Shown: in pieces, positions 27,883 through 36,738 of the stretch | Position numbering within the stretch: the stretch's first letter is position 1 | Layout of the letters: every line of letters starts with the position of its first letter | From: Deinococcus marmoris DSM 12784 | GTDB lineage: Bacteria > Deinococcota > Deinococci > Deinococcales > Deinococcaceae | DNA: 38,264 nt | Direction of reading: 5' to 3' | Assembly: GCF_000701405.1 (NCBI RefSeq) | Contig: NZ_JNIV01000043.1 | Coordinates: forward strand, 1 to 38,264 | Notes under the pieces: model-generated | The model's input: the letters and a program-made list of their open reading frames with translations, nothing else | What the model was told of the DNA's origin: nothing | The model's database searches: none | Made by a program: the position numbers and the translations under genes

Positions 27883-28929
27883 TCAGGACTCGGCCAGTGC
27901 CGGTTTCCCGCGAAGCAGTGGCATCACCTGCGTCCCCAGCCGCTCGATGCCGCGCAGCATCTCGGCGTGGGGCAGCAGCACGTTGGTCATCTGGAAGGTC
28001 AGGCGTTACAGGCCGCCCAGCATCCGGTCCATGTCCAGCGCCTTCTGTGCCACGGTCTGCACGTCGCCGATCAGGTAAGCCCCCGTCGGCCCGCAGGTCG
28101 CGTCGAACTGTTCGCGGGTGGGGGGCCGCCAGCCGCGCTCCTTTCCGATGGCCGAGAACAGCCGCTGATGCCCCGGCCAGAAGGCGTCCCTGGCCGCCTG
28201 CGGGGTCTCTCCCACGAAGCCGAAAGCGTGGACGCCCACCTGAAGCTGTTCGGGGGTGAATCCGGCCTGCTGCCCGGCTCGGCGGTACAGATCGATCAGG
28301 GGCCGGAACTGCCGGAAGTCGCCGCCAATGATGGCCACCATCAGCGGCAGCCCTATCGTTCCCGCGCGAACGAACGAGGCCGGAGTGCCGCCCACGCCCA
28401 GCCAGATGGGTAATTTTTCCTGCATGGGCCGGGGGTAGATCCCCTGCCCGTTCAGTGCGGGGCGGTGCTGACCGGACCAGTGGACGTGGCTCTGGTCCCT
28501 GATCCTGAGCAGCAACTCCAGTTTCTCGGCAAACAGCGAGTCGTAGTCCTGAAGCTCCAGTCCGAACAGCGGGTAGGCCTCCACAAACGACCCCCGGCCC
28601 ACCACCAGTTCCGCCCGGCCCCGCGACAGCAGATCCAGCGTGGCAAATTCCTGAAAGACCCGCACCGGATCGTTGGCGCTCAGGACCGTCACGGCGCTGG
28701 TCAGGCGGATGCGCTGCGTTCTGGCTGCCGCCGCCGCCAGAATCAGGGCGGGTGCGGAATCCAGATATTCAGGGCGGTGGTGTTCCCCGATGCCGAAAAC
28801 GTCGATCCCGGCGCGGTCTGCGGTCTCGATCTCTTCCAGCAGGTTGTTCAGCCGGTCCGCTGCTCCCAATGTCTCGCCCGTGTGTGGGTCCGAGACGACG
28901 GCGGCAAAACTGTCAATTCCAATCTGCAT
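27883..28929 (-). pseudogene. Luciferase-like flavin monooxygenase interrupted by in-frame TAA
   Basis: The frame from the ATG at 28929 (AGGAG upstream) encodes a bacterial luciferase-like (LLM) flavin-dependent oxidoreductase, including DVFGIGEHHRPEYLDSAPAL and RGRAELVVGRGSFVEAYPLF. After residue 307 it meets TAA (28008-28006). The same frame then continues for 40 codons (RLTFQMTNVLLPHAEMLRGI...) to a TGA at 27885-27883. That tail is the normal family C-terminus, so one substitution (for example CAA or GAA to TAA) created the stop. The truncated product lacks the last barrel-closing helix and may be unstable. Sequencing error or readthrough are alternatives. It is last in the pyrimidine-type locus, 152 nt from the amidohydrolase gene; that gap has no gene. 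Confidence 0.85.
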
Positions 28930-29081
28930 GTGGTGCGCTCCTGTGGATCAAAGTGTGGGCTAAAGAGGGGGGTGGCCAGCGAAGATCTGCTTGACCTGAT
29001 CACCACACTATACTCTGTTTTCCAAAGGGGTTTGCTCAATTTAGGTTCTGATGAATTGTGAATGCAGACTGATCACTTCCA

Positions 29082-30317
29082 TTACTGCCTCTGCCCCACC
29101 CACGCCATCGCCCGGTCTGTCAACCTATCCAGCGCCTCTACGCTTTGCAGGATGTGTTCTTCCTCCGTGTCCTCAATCTTGTTGTGGCTGATGCCGCGCA
29201 GGCTCTGCACAAAGATCATCACGGTGGGAACGCCCGCGCGGGCCACCTCTGCCGCGTCGTGGAGGGGGCCACTGGGCAGGCGGTGGCTGTGCGGCACGAC
29301 CTCCAGAATCGAGGCGTCTGCGGCCTCTATCAGCTCCGGGTGAAACAGGATCGGCTCGATGTTCCAGAGGTCGCCGAATGTGACGGTGCAGCCGCCCTCC
29401 TCCGCAAATTTCTTCGCTGCGTCCTGTGCGTCCTGCCACATGGCTGCGAGCCTGCCAGCTTCTAAATTGCGCTGATCCAGCGTGATCTCGCAGGTTTCCA
29501 CCACGCTGGTCACGATGCCGGGCAGCGTCTTGCAACTCCCCACCGTACAGACGCCTCTGTGGCGTTCAGCGATGCTGTAAATTTCCTGCGAGAACTGTCC
29601 GGCGGCGCGGAAGGCGTCCCGGCGCACGTTCATGGGAGTACTGCCCGAATGCGCGGCCTGCCCGTGAAAGGTGATGGTGTGACGCTCCACGCCGAAGGTG
29701 CCCAGGACTGCGCCCAGCGGCAATTTCATTCCCTCCAGCACCGGCCCCTGCTCAATGTGCAGTTCCAGGTAGGCGGCGGCGTTCTTCAGTTCCTCGCGGG
29801 CGTTGGGGGCGTCGGCCAGCGTGATGCCCACACGCTCCAGCGCCTCCTCCAATCCGATGCCGTCGCGGTCCTTCAGCTTCCGCATTTCATCAATGTCAAT
29901 ATTTCCGCCCGCCGCGCTGGAGCCGTACAGACTGCGGCCAAAGCGTGCGCCTTCCTCATCGGCCCAGTCCACCAGACGCACGGTCACGGGAGGCGTTCCC
30001 TGCCCGGATAGGCGGCGCAGCACTTCCAGGCCCGCCAGCACGTTCAGGCAGCCGTCCAGCCAGCCGCCATTCGGCACGCTGTCAAGGTGGCCGCCGATCA
30101 GCAACTCTTTGTCAGACTCGCCCTTCAGCGTGGCCCACAGGTTGCCCGCCGCGTCGGTGTGGATCTCCACGGGCAACTCCGCGAGTTTGTCGGTCAGGAA
30201 TTTGCGGGCCGCCACCCAGGTATCGGTAAAAGCCACGCGCTGAGCGCCGTCCACGTCGCCGGTCAGTTCGCGTAGGGCCTTGAGTTCATCCAGGGTCCGT
30301 TGTGGATTGAGGGTCAT
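29082..30317 (-). CDS. Zn-dependent N-carbamoyl amino acid hydrolase / beta-ureidopropionase family
   Basis: The 411-residue protein belongs to the M20 hydantoinase/carbamoylase group. Metal ligands are visible as H77 in GGHLDSVPNGG, D88 in WLDG, E121/E122 in ADEEGARF, a His in ELHIEQGPVLEG and a His in GISHNKIED. Members hydrolyse N-carbamoyl amino acids, ureidopropionate or allantoate, releasing ammonia and CO2. With the dihydropyrimidinase in the same locus, the expected step is removal of the carbamoyl group from the ring-opened product. Start at the ATG 30317 with AAGGTGG upstream. Confidence 0.9.
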   Translation of the reverse strand: MTLNPQRTLDELKALRELTGDVDGAQRVAFTDTWVAARKFLTDKLAELPVEIHTDAAGNLWATLKGESDKELLIGGHLDSVPNGGWLDGCLNVLAGLEVLRRLSGQGTPPVTVRLVDWADEEGARFGRSLYGSSAAGGNIDIDEMRKLKDRDGIGLEEALERVGITLADAPNAREELKNAAAYLELHIEQGPVLEGMKLPLGAVLGTFGVERHTITFHGQAAHSGSTPMNVRRDAFRAAGQFSQEIYSIAERHRGVCTVGSCKTLPGIVTSVVETCEITLDQRNLEAGRLAAMWQDAQDAAKKFAEEGGCTVTFGDLWNIEPILFHPELIEAADASILEVVPHSHRLPSGPLHDAAEVARAGVPTVMIFVQSLRGISHNKIEDTEEEHILQSVEALDRLTDRAMAWVGQRQ

Positions 30318-30367
30318 GGCCCACCTTAGCGAAAAAGTTGGGGCAGGGCGACTCTTCGGTCAGCGCG

Positions 30368-31384
30368 CTATTCAGCCAGCGCGCCTCGCACCGCCGCTTT
30401 CAAAAAGGCCAGTTCCTCCGGCAGTCCGGCGGGGCTGCCTGCCCGGTGGCCCCAAACGGAGGGAATGGGTTGCAACTCGCCGCTCTTCAGCCATTTCAGT
30501 TCGGCGGCGTTGTCGGCCACCCGGAAATACAGATCGGTTTCACTGGGCAGCAGCAGCACCTGTGCCTGAATGGCCCCCAGCGCCGCCGCGAGGTCGCCGC
30601 CATACAGGTCATTGGCACTGATGTCGCCGTGAGACCACGTCAGGGCCTGGGCATACAGGTTGGCGGCGTCTCGCACACCAAAACCCGCCTCCCAGTCGGT
30701 TCGCAGGTAGGTTTCCAGATCGGGCGCGCCCAGAACGGTGCGAAACAGCTCCTGACGGTAGAAGTCCTGGCTCAGGCCCCAGCCCGCGTAGATGTGCCCG
30801 AAGGCCCGCAGCGAGGCGTGCGGCACGGCGCTGAACTGACCGCCACCCACATATTCCGGTGCGGCCTCCAGCGTCCGCAACAGGCCGGACAGAAAGACCT
30901 TATTATGGGGGGCGGTTCTGGCGCTGCCGCACACCACAAAGGCACGTTCCACCCGCTCTGGGAACAGTGCGGCCCAGTGATACGCCTGCATGGCTCCCAT
31001 AGAAAAGCCGTAGGCGGCGGCCAGATGTGTGACTCCAAAGACCTCGCGCAGCAGCCGCTCCTGCGCCAGCACGTTGTCGCGTACCGTGACGACTGCCGGG
31101 TAATCGGGCGTGTTGGCCGCGCCCGACGACAGGCCGTTGGAGAACATGTCGGGAATGACGATGAACCACTGCGTCGGGTCCAGAATGCCGTCCGGGCCGA
31201 TCAGCCAGTTCTGGCTGTCATGCGTGGCCGTGTAGCTCGTCGGATACACGATCACATTGTCGCGCGCCGCATTCAGTGTGCCGTGGGTCTGCCACGCCAG
31301 CTGGGCATCCCGGATCACGCCGCCGCGCTCGGCGTTCCAGTCTCCCAGCTCAAACACGCCCTCCTGCACGGGCCAGGAGGTCAT
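30368..31384 (-). CDS. MetX-like alpha/beta hydrolase
   Basis: The 338-residue protein resembles homoserine O-acetyltransferase (MetX) but is slightly shorter. The nucleophile elbow is AYGFSMGAMQA (Ser128), with Asp284 in SETDLYF and His313 in WGHRAG. MetX enzymes have a G-G-S-M-G-G-type elbow; here it is G-F-S-M-G-A, so true homoserine acetylation is doubtful and amidase, esterase or acyltransfer activity is possible. It lies between the binding protein and the N-carbamoyl hydrolase of the uptake/catabolic locus. A strong terminator separates it from the binding-protein gene. The ribosome site is weak. Confidence 0.8.
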   Translation of the reverse strand: MTSWPVQEGVFELGDWNAERGGVIRDAQLAWQTHGTLNAARDNVIVYPTSYTATHDSQNWLIGPDGILDPTQWFIVIPDMFSNGLSSGAANTPDYPAVVTVRDNVLAQERLLREVFGVTHLAAAYGFSMGAMQAYHWAALFPERVERAFVVCGSARTAPHNKVFLSGLLRTLEAAPEYVGGGQFSAVPHASLRAFGHIYAGWGLSQDFYRQELFRTVLGAPDLETYLRTDWEAGFGVRDAANLYAQALTWSHGDISANDLYGGDLAAALGAIQAQVLLLPSETDLYFRVADNAAELKWLKSGELQPIPSVWGHRAGSPAGLPEELAFLKAAVRGALAE

Positions 31385-31472
31385 GCGGTCCCGCCGATTT
31401 GACAGAGAGCGTGTGGCAGGTGTCTGGGAGAGATCGTGGGCATGCCGCCTAGCCTACGCCCACGGATCGGAA

Positions 31473-31508
31473 AGGGCCACAGGGCTGGAGGCGCGTCCCT
31501 GTGGCCCT
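31473..31508 (-). terminator. Strong stem-loop after the binding-protein gene
   Basis: AGGGCCACAGGG (31473-31484) and CCCTGTGGCCCT (31497-31508) form a perfect 12-bp stem with a 12-nt loop just downstream of the binding-protein stop. On the minus strand it is followed by TTTCC, a short T-run. It probably ends most transcripts or protects the 3' end of the abundant upstream message, leaving partial readthrough into the hydrolase genes. Confidence 0.8.
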
Positions 31509-31518
31509 GCCCTGGAGC

Positions 31519-32589
31519 TTACTTCGCCTTCTTGCCCGTCGCCATCTCCCAGACCTTGTAATTCACGGCTCCGGCGCTGGGGGCGGTTTTCAGGATACCC
31601 AGTTCCATCAGTTGCTTGACGTTGGCGTCGTAAGTGGCCCTATCCAGCAGTCCGGCGTTGCCCTTGAGGGTCTGTCCGGCCCGGTACAGCTTGGCCACCT
31701 CGGTCATCTGCCAGGTCTGGTGCCCGGCGGCGCTGGCGCGGGTGCCCGAACCCTTGCAGGTGTTGCCGCAGTTGACCAGCACGGTCTGCACCGCTTCTTT
31801 CTGGTTGGCCACCGCGTAATTCCAGCCCTTGATGGTGGCGCGGACCAGCTTGGCGGCTACCTCCTGCCCGCTCATGCCGCTGTTCTTGAAGTTTTTATTG
31901 TCCAGCGTTTTCTGCGTGGTAAACATCAGGTCTTCCAGCAGGTTGACGCCGTAATCGCTGGTGTTGAAGATCTTGAGCTTGTCCAGTGAGTAGCCCAGAC
32001 CCACGATCTGGTCAATCTCGTTGTAGGTCATGGCCGACACCAGATCCACCTTGTCGGGGAAAACGAGGCTGGGGTCAAAGGGATAGGTGACGGCCTGCAC
32101 GCTGGGATTGGCCACGGTGCTGTCCAGGCTGGTGGTCATGCCGTACTTCTTGAGAAGCGCCACTGCCGGATACTCGTTGCCGCTGGGCCACACGCCGACG
32201 CGCTTGCCCATGAACTGCTTGGGATCGGTCAGGTTGCTGGATTTCAGGGAAACCAGGGTATAGCCGCTCTTCTGGAACAGTTGCGCGATATGCACCACGG
32301 GCAGGCCCTGCTGGCGGGCGGTCAGCAGATCGGTAATCCAGGTGGTCCCGAAGTCGGCGGCCCCCGTCGCCACGGTCTGAATGGGCGACTGGTCCCCGAT
32401 GGGCAGCAGGGTCACGTCCAGCCCCTCGGCCTTGTAAAAGCCCTTGGCCTGCGCCACAAAGAACCCCGCGAACTGCGCCTGCGGAAACCACTTGAGCTGC
32501 AACTTCACCGGAACGTTGGCCGCGCCCGCCGAACCCAGGGCTGAGGCGATGAGGGCGGCGGTCAGGGCGGTCAGGACATTTTTCTTCAT
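31519..32589 (-). CDS. ABC transporter substrate-binding protein, NMT1/THI5-like
   Basis: The 356-residue protein has a signal peptide (MKKNVLTALTAALIASALG, cut near GAA) and the family signature KLQLKWFPQAQFAGFFVAQA with AKGFYKAEGLDV. This family binds pyrimidine moieties, riboflavin, nitrate/sulfonate-like or related small molecules. With dihydropyrimidinase and carbamoyl hydrolase alongside, a pyrimidine- or hydantoin-like ligand is inferred. A Shine-Dalgarno GGAGG precedes the ATG. No lipobox cysteine is seen, so it would be freely periplasmic or wall-associated. Confidence 0.88.
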   Translation of the reverse strand: MKKNVLTALTAALIASALGSAGAANVPVKLQLKWFPQAQFAGFFVAQAKGFYKAEGLDVTLLPIGDQSPIQTVATGAADFGTTWITDLLTARQQGLPVVHIAQLFQKSGYTLVSLKSSNLTDPKQFMGKRVGVWPSGNEYPAVALLKKYGMTTSLDSTVANPSVQAVTYPFDPSLVFPDKVDLVSAMTYNEIDQIVGLGYSLDKLKIFNTSDYGVNLLEDLMFTTQKTLDNKNFKNSGMSGQEVAAKLVRATIKGWNYAVANQKEAVQTVLVNCGNTCKGSGTRASAAGHQTWQMTEVAKLYRAGQTLKGNAGLLDRATYDANVKQLMELGILKTAPSAGAVNYKVWEMATGKKAK

Positions 32590-32656
32590 GGTGTTCCTCC
32601 GGGCGCGCGGGGCGCAGTAGATGGAAAAAAGTTGGGGCGATACGGTCTTCGGCGGC

Positions 32657-33643
32657 TTACCTGGGTTGTCGTCGGCTCGCGTGCCAACCTGTGAACCGCG
32701 CTTCCAGCCACGAGATGACTCCGTAAAAAGCGATACCCAGCACCGAGGCGATCACGATGGCAGCCCACACGATGTCCAGATTGAAGCGTCCGGCCTCAAT
32801 CTGAATGCGGAAGCCCAGCCCCTGCCCGGTGGTGCCGAAGAATTCCCCCACAATCGCGCCGATCAGGGCCAGCGTGGAACCGATTTTCAGGGCATTGAAC
32901 AGAAACGGCAGCGCACTCGGCACCCGCACAAGGCGGAACGAGGCGGCGGGCGTGACCGCGTAGGTCTGCATCAGGTCCAGCAGCAGCGGATTGGCGCTCT
33001 GCAACCCGCGCACCACGTTCACCACCACGGGGAAAAAGACCGTGATGCCTACGATGATCGCCTTGCTGGGCCACTCCAGCCCGAACGCCTTGACGATCAC
33101 CGGGGCCAGCGCCACGATGGGAATGCTGGCGAACAGCCCGGCGTAGGGCAGCGCCCCGCGTTCCAGAAACGGAAAACGCACGGCGGCCAGCGCCACCAGA
33201 ATGCCCGCCGTTACCCCCGCTATATACCCAAGCAGCGCCTCCTGTACGAAGGTCACGCGGGCATCGCCCAGCAGCACGGTGCGCGAGTTGTACAGGGCGG
33301 TGACGACGCGTGTGGGTGTGGGAATCAGGCCGGGGGGAACGCCGTAGGCGCGCAGCAACCCTTCCACTGCGATCAGCGCTAGCACCGCAGCCAGCAGAGC
33401 GGGAACCACTCCCGTCATCCGGCGGGCCAGTGCGGCCAGACCGTAAATGCCTGCTCCCAGTCCCAGCACAATCAATCCCAGACTCAGCGCCTTGCGCGCG
33501 GGTGGCACGCCGTCCAGCGGGAAGCTCCAGACATTCCAGACGGCGGCCAGCAGCAGCCCCGCACCCAGCACGAACGCCAGCCACCCCAGCCCCGGCAGCC
33601 TGCCAGTTCTCCCCCCGCTTAGCGCGACTGTCCGGCTCGCCAC
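32657..33643 (-). CDS. ABC transporter permease (SsuC/ThiX-like)
   Basis: The 328-residue membrane protein carries the BPD-permease core (about residues 130-320), with an EAA-type loop LLDLMQTYAVTPAASFRLVR followed by VPSALPFLFNALK. An N-terminal extension contributes two or three extra helices (about 18-95), longer than typical SsuC. The start is a GTG at 33643 overlapping the previous permease gene by 25 nt. It likely forms a heterodimer with that second permease. It precedes the binding protein by 67 nt. Confidence 0.85.
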   Translation of the reverse strand: MASRTVALSGGRTGRLPGLGWLAFVLGAGLLLAAVWNVWSFPLDGVPPARKALSLGLIVLGLGAGIYGLAALARRMTGVVPALLAAVLALIAVEGLLRAYGVPPGLIPTPTRVVTALYNSRTVLLGDARVTFVQEALLGYIAGVTAGILVALAAVRFPFLERGALPYAGLFASIPIVALAPVIVKAFGLEWPSKAIIVGITVFFPVVVNVVRGLQSANPLLLDLMQTYAVTPAASFRLVRVPSALPFLFNALKIGSTLALIGAIVGEFFGTTGQGLGFRIQIEAGRFNLDIVWAAIVIASVLGIAFYGVISWLEARFTGWHASRRQPR

Positions 33644-34503
33644 GGGGTCACCAGCCTCTCAATCAATCCCAGCACGGCCACCAGCGCAATGCCCAGGCCC
33701 GCGCCGTACAGCATGATCACCCACAGCGCCAGCGTGTCACTGGCCCGCGAATTCTCGGCCAGCATCTTGCCCAGCCCCGAAAAACTGATGGTGCTGATCT
33801 CCGCCACGATGGAGCCGATCAGCGCGGCGGTGGCCGCCACCTTCAGCGAGGTAAACAGAAACGGCAGGCTGGCGGGCAGCCGCAGCTTCCAGAACGTCTG
33901 CCAGCCCGACGCGCGGTAAGTGATCAGCAGATCTTCCTGCATGGGATCGGGGCTGCGTAACCCTGCCGCCACACCCACCGCCACTGGAAAAAAGGCGATG
34001 TAGGCGGCGATTAACGCCTTGGGCAGCCAGCCCTGCACGCCGTACTGCCCCAGCACGACGGCCAGCATGGGGGCGAGGGCGATCACTGGAACGGTCTGCG
34101 AGGCGATCAGCCAGGGCAACGTCACGCGCTCAAAGGCCCGGCTGCCCACCAGGCCCACCGCCAGCAGAATGCCCAGCACCGAGGCGATCAGCAGGCCCAC
34201 GATGGTTTCCCCCGCCGTGACTAGGGTGTTGTAGGGAACGCTGGTGGGGGCCATCGGCGGCAGGCTCATGGTCCGCAGGCTGCTCCCCAGTTGCGCGGGG
34301 GCGGGCAGCACCGGATTGCGAAGCTGGGTGGCGCAGGCGATGGCCGTGGCACAGCCCAGGTCCGCGCCGCTGTCCAGACTGCGCTGTGCCGCGCCCGCGT
34401 TGACCCACAGCATCAGCGGCCAGTACAGTGCCAGCGCGATGACGGCCACGATGATCATGGGACCGATACTTCCGGCCATGATGGGACGCCGTGCCTTAAT
34501 CAT
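33619..34503 (-). CDS. ABC transporter permease (SsuC/ThiX-like)
   Basis: The 294-residue membrane protein has the EAA-type loop QEDLLITYRASGWQTFWKLR followed by LPASLPFLFTSLK. A long external segment lies between helix 1 and the core (about 30-85: QRSLDSGADLGCATAIACAT, with two Cys). The start ATG 34503 overlaps the ATPase stop, which sets the N-terminus; the longer open frame upstream is antisense-like inside the ATPase gene. It pairs with the second permease. Confidence 0.85.
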   Translation of the reverse strand: MIKARRPIMAGSIGPMIIVAVIALALYWPLMLWVNAGAAQRSLDSGADLGCATAIACATQLRNPVLPAPAQLGSSLRTMSLPPMAPTSVPYNTLVTAGETIVGLLIASVLGILLAVGLVGSRAFERVTLPWLIASQTVPVIALAPMLAVVLGQYGVQGWLPKALIAAYIAFFPVAVGVAAGLRSPDPMQEDLLITYRASGWQTFWKLRLPASLPFLFTSLKVAATAALIGSIVAEISTISFSGLGKMLAENSRASDTLALWVIMLYGAGLGIALVAVLGLIERLVTPWRAGQSR

Positions 34504-35320
34504 CCGCGTCAAACCCGTGGCCCCGGCGCAGCAACTCGCGCACCCGCGTCGCCAGCTCAAAAAAGCGCGGACTCTCGCGGGTTTCCACGTTGCGCGGGTA
34601 GGGCAGATCAATGTCCACCACGCCCTCAATCTTGCCGGGCCGCGAGGTCATCACCACGACGCGCGTACTCAGAAAGACCGCCTCGGAAATGCCGTGGGTC
34701 ACGAACACCACCGTCTTTCCTGTTTCCTGCCACAGCCGCAGCAGTTCGCCGTTCAGGTGTTCACGCGTGATCTCGTCCAGCGCGCCGAACGGCTCGTCCA
34801 TCAGCAGCAGATTGGGGTCAAAAGCCAGGGCGCGGGCGATGCTGACGCGCTGCTGCATTCCGCCCGAAAGCTGCCACGGATAACGCCCCGCAAAGCCCTC
34901 CAGGCCAACGAGTTTCAGCATTTCGTGGGCGCGGGCCTGCCGGGTGGCTTTGGGCGTGTTCATCACATCCAGTGGCAGCAGCACGTTGTTGAGGACCGTG
35001 CGCCATTCCAGCAGCGCGGGGGCCTGAAACACGTAGCCGTAAGCGCGTTCCTGCCGGGCCTGGGCGGGTGATTTGCCGCCGATCAGCAACTCGCCGCCCG
35101 TCGGCGTGATCAGGTCCGCCATCAGCCGCAGCAGTGTTGTTTTGCCACAGCCGCTGGGGCCGATCAGGCTGATGAACTCGCCCTTCTGGATGTCCAGATT
35201 GGCGTCTTGCAAGGCCACCGTATCGCCCTGTGCGCCCCGAAAGACCATATTGAGGTCTTTGAGGTGAACAGCGGGCTGGGTCATGTCGCGCACCGTAGGC
35301 GCTGGGGCGGTGGCGGTCAA
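34496..35320 (-). CDS. ABC transporter ATPase (SsuB/TauB/NrtD-like)
   Basis: The 274-residue ATPase has Walker A GPSGCGKTT (54-62), signature LSGGMQQR (151-158), Walker B LLLMDEPFGALD and an H-loop VTHGISEAVFL, typical of nitrate/sulfonate/pyrimidine-type importers. A TTG at 35320 overlaps the dihydropyrimidinase stop (TTGA) and has GAGG upstream; an ATG at 35284 is the alternative start but lacks a ribosome site. It energises the two permeases downstream. Confidence 0.88.
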   Translation of the reverse strand: MTATAPAPTVRDMTQPAVHLKDLNMVFRGAQGDTVALQDANLDIQKGEFISLIGPSGCGKTTLLRLMADLITPTGGELLIGGKSPAQARQERAYGYVFQAPALLEWRTVLNNVLLPLDVMNTPKATRQARAHEMLKLVGLEGFAGRYPWQLSGGMQQRVSIARALAFDPNLLLMDEPFGALDEITREHLNGELLRLWQETGKTVVFVTHGISEAVFLSTRVVVMTSRPGKIEGVVDIDLPYPRNVETRESPRFFELATRVRELLRRGHGFDADD

Positions 35321-36738
35321 CCCCGATCCTCGGCAGAAGTTAGATTCTGGCCGGGTTCTGGAGGCTGCCTGGGCGAACGCCGCAGCAACTGCCCGCGCCC
35401 CGCCTCGCCTACGAACTGGCCGTCCCGCACCGCCACCTGTCCGCGTACCGTGACCACGCTGGGCCGCCCGTCAATCTCAAAGCCTTCAAAGCCGCTGTAA
35501 TCGTTGTTGACGTGCGACGTTTCGGCACTGATCGCGCCCCGGTACGCCGGATCATAAATCACCAGATCGGCGTCCGAACCCACCTCAATCGCTCCTTTCT
35601 TGGGGTACAGGCCAAAGATTTTCGCCGCGCGAGTGCTGGCGGCGTCCACGAAGCGGCTGGGGCTTAGGCTGCCCCGGCTGACGCCGTAGGTGTACAGCAG
35701 GTGCACACGGTCCTCAATGGCCGGAATACCGTTGGGAATCAGGGTGAAATTGTCGTCCCCCATATGCTTTTGCTCCACATCAAACGGGCAGTGATCGGTG
35801 GCAACGGTGTCTATATCGCCGTCTTTCAGTGCCTGCCACAGCGCTGCCTGATTGGCTTTGTCGCGCAACGGCGGACTCATCACGTATTTTGCGCCCTCCA
35901 CGCCGGGGCGTTCGGCATACGTTTTGTCCAGCAGAAAATGGGGAATCACGGACTCAATGTGAATGCTCACGCCCCGTTTGCGGGCGTCCAGCGCGGCTTT
36001 CAAGGACTTCGCATTGGACAGATGAACTACATAGCCCTCTGCCCCGGTCATCTCTAAAAAGGTGGCGAAATGCGCGGTGCCGTCGGCCTCCACCTGTTCG
36101 GGGCGGCTGGGTTCGTGCCACTCGGAGCCCGTTTTGCCCTCCGCCAGCAATTTGCCTTGGAGTTGCGACACCAGTTCGGCGTTCTCGCAGTGAGCGGTGA
36201 CCACCACGCCCAATTCCTTTGCCAGCGTCAGGGTGTTGAAAAGAGCGGCGTCCTCAATCCCAAACGCCCCCTTGTACGCCAGAAAGACCTTGAAGGAGGT
36301 CATGCCGTCTGCCACCAGTTCCCGCAACGTCTGCTCAGTTTGTGCATCCCAGCGCGTCACGCCGATGTGGAAGGTGTAATCGCAGGCGCTGTTGCCCTCG
36401 GCCATGCTGGACCAGGTGTTCCAGCCGTCGCGCAGTTCATCGCTTCCGGCGGGAGCCAGCATTTCAATAAAGGTGGTGGTGCCGCCGATCAACGCGGCCT
36501 GGCTGCCCGTGGCGTGCGTGTCCTTGGCAAAGGTTCCCATGAACGGCAGGTGGATATGCACATGCGGGTCAATAAAGCCGGGGAAGATGTAATTCCCCTC
36601 TGCATCTATGATTTCCGCGTCATCCGGCGCGATTAGATTATCGCCGATCAGCGAAATCGTTTCGCCTTCCACCAGAATGTCCGCCCTATACTGCCGTTCT
36701 GCCGTGACGATCTCGCCGTTCTTGATAAGCAGTGTCAT
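35317..36738 (-). CDS. Dihydropyrimidinase / hydantoinase
   Basis: The 473-residue amidohydrolase shows binuclear metal motifs DPHVHIHLPF (H59, H61), carbamylated Lys150 in SFKVFLAYKG with substrate-contact Tyr155, H183 in TAHCENAE, H239 in VVHLSNAK and D315 in TDHCPF. It opens the ring of dihydrouracil/dihydrothymine or hydantoins to N-carbamoyl acids, the substrate of the M20 hydrolase in this locus. The C-terminus (about 445-473) is an Arg/Pro-rich tail absent from most relatives. The ATG overlaps the VapC stop (ATGA). No dihydropyrimidine dehydrogenase (preTA) is present in the window. Confidence 0.92.
   Translation of the reverse strand: MTLLIKNGEIVTAERQYRADILVEGETISLIGDNLIAPDDAEIIDAEGNYIFPGFIDPHVHIHLPFMGTFAKDTHATGSQAALIGGTTTFIEMLAPAGSDELRDGWNTWSSMAEGNSACDYTFHIGVTRWDAQTEQTLRELVADGMTSFKVFLAYKGAFGIEDAALFNTLTLAKELGVVVTAHCENAELVSQLQGKLLAEGKTGSEWHEPSRPEQVEADGTAHFATFLEMTGAEGYVVHLSNAKSLKAALDARKRGVSIHIESVIPHFLLDKTYAERPGVEGAKYVMSPPLRDKANQAALWQALKDGDIDTVATDHCPFDVEQKHMGDDNFTLIPNGIPAIEDRVHLLYTYGVSRGSLSPSRFVDAASTRAAKIFGLYPKKGAIEVGSDADLVIYDPAYRGAISAETSHVNNDYSGFEGFEIDGRPSVVTVRGQVAVRDGQFVGEAGRGQLLRRSPRQPPEPGQNLTSAEDRG

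Noticed and set aside
28006..28929. Intact 307-residue monooxygenase ending naturally at 28006
   Set aside because: The same frame continues with family-like C-terminal sequence for 40 codons to a second stop, so the TAA is more likely an interruption.
30368..31384. True homoserine O-acetyltransferase (metX)
   Set aside because: The nucleophile elbow differs (G-F-S-M-G-A) and the neighbours belong to ureide catabolism, so only a MetX-like hydrolase is claimed.
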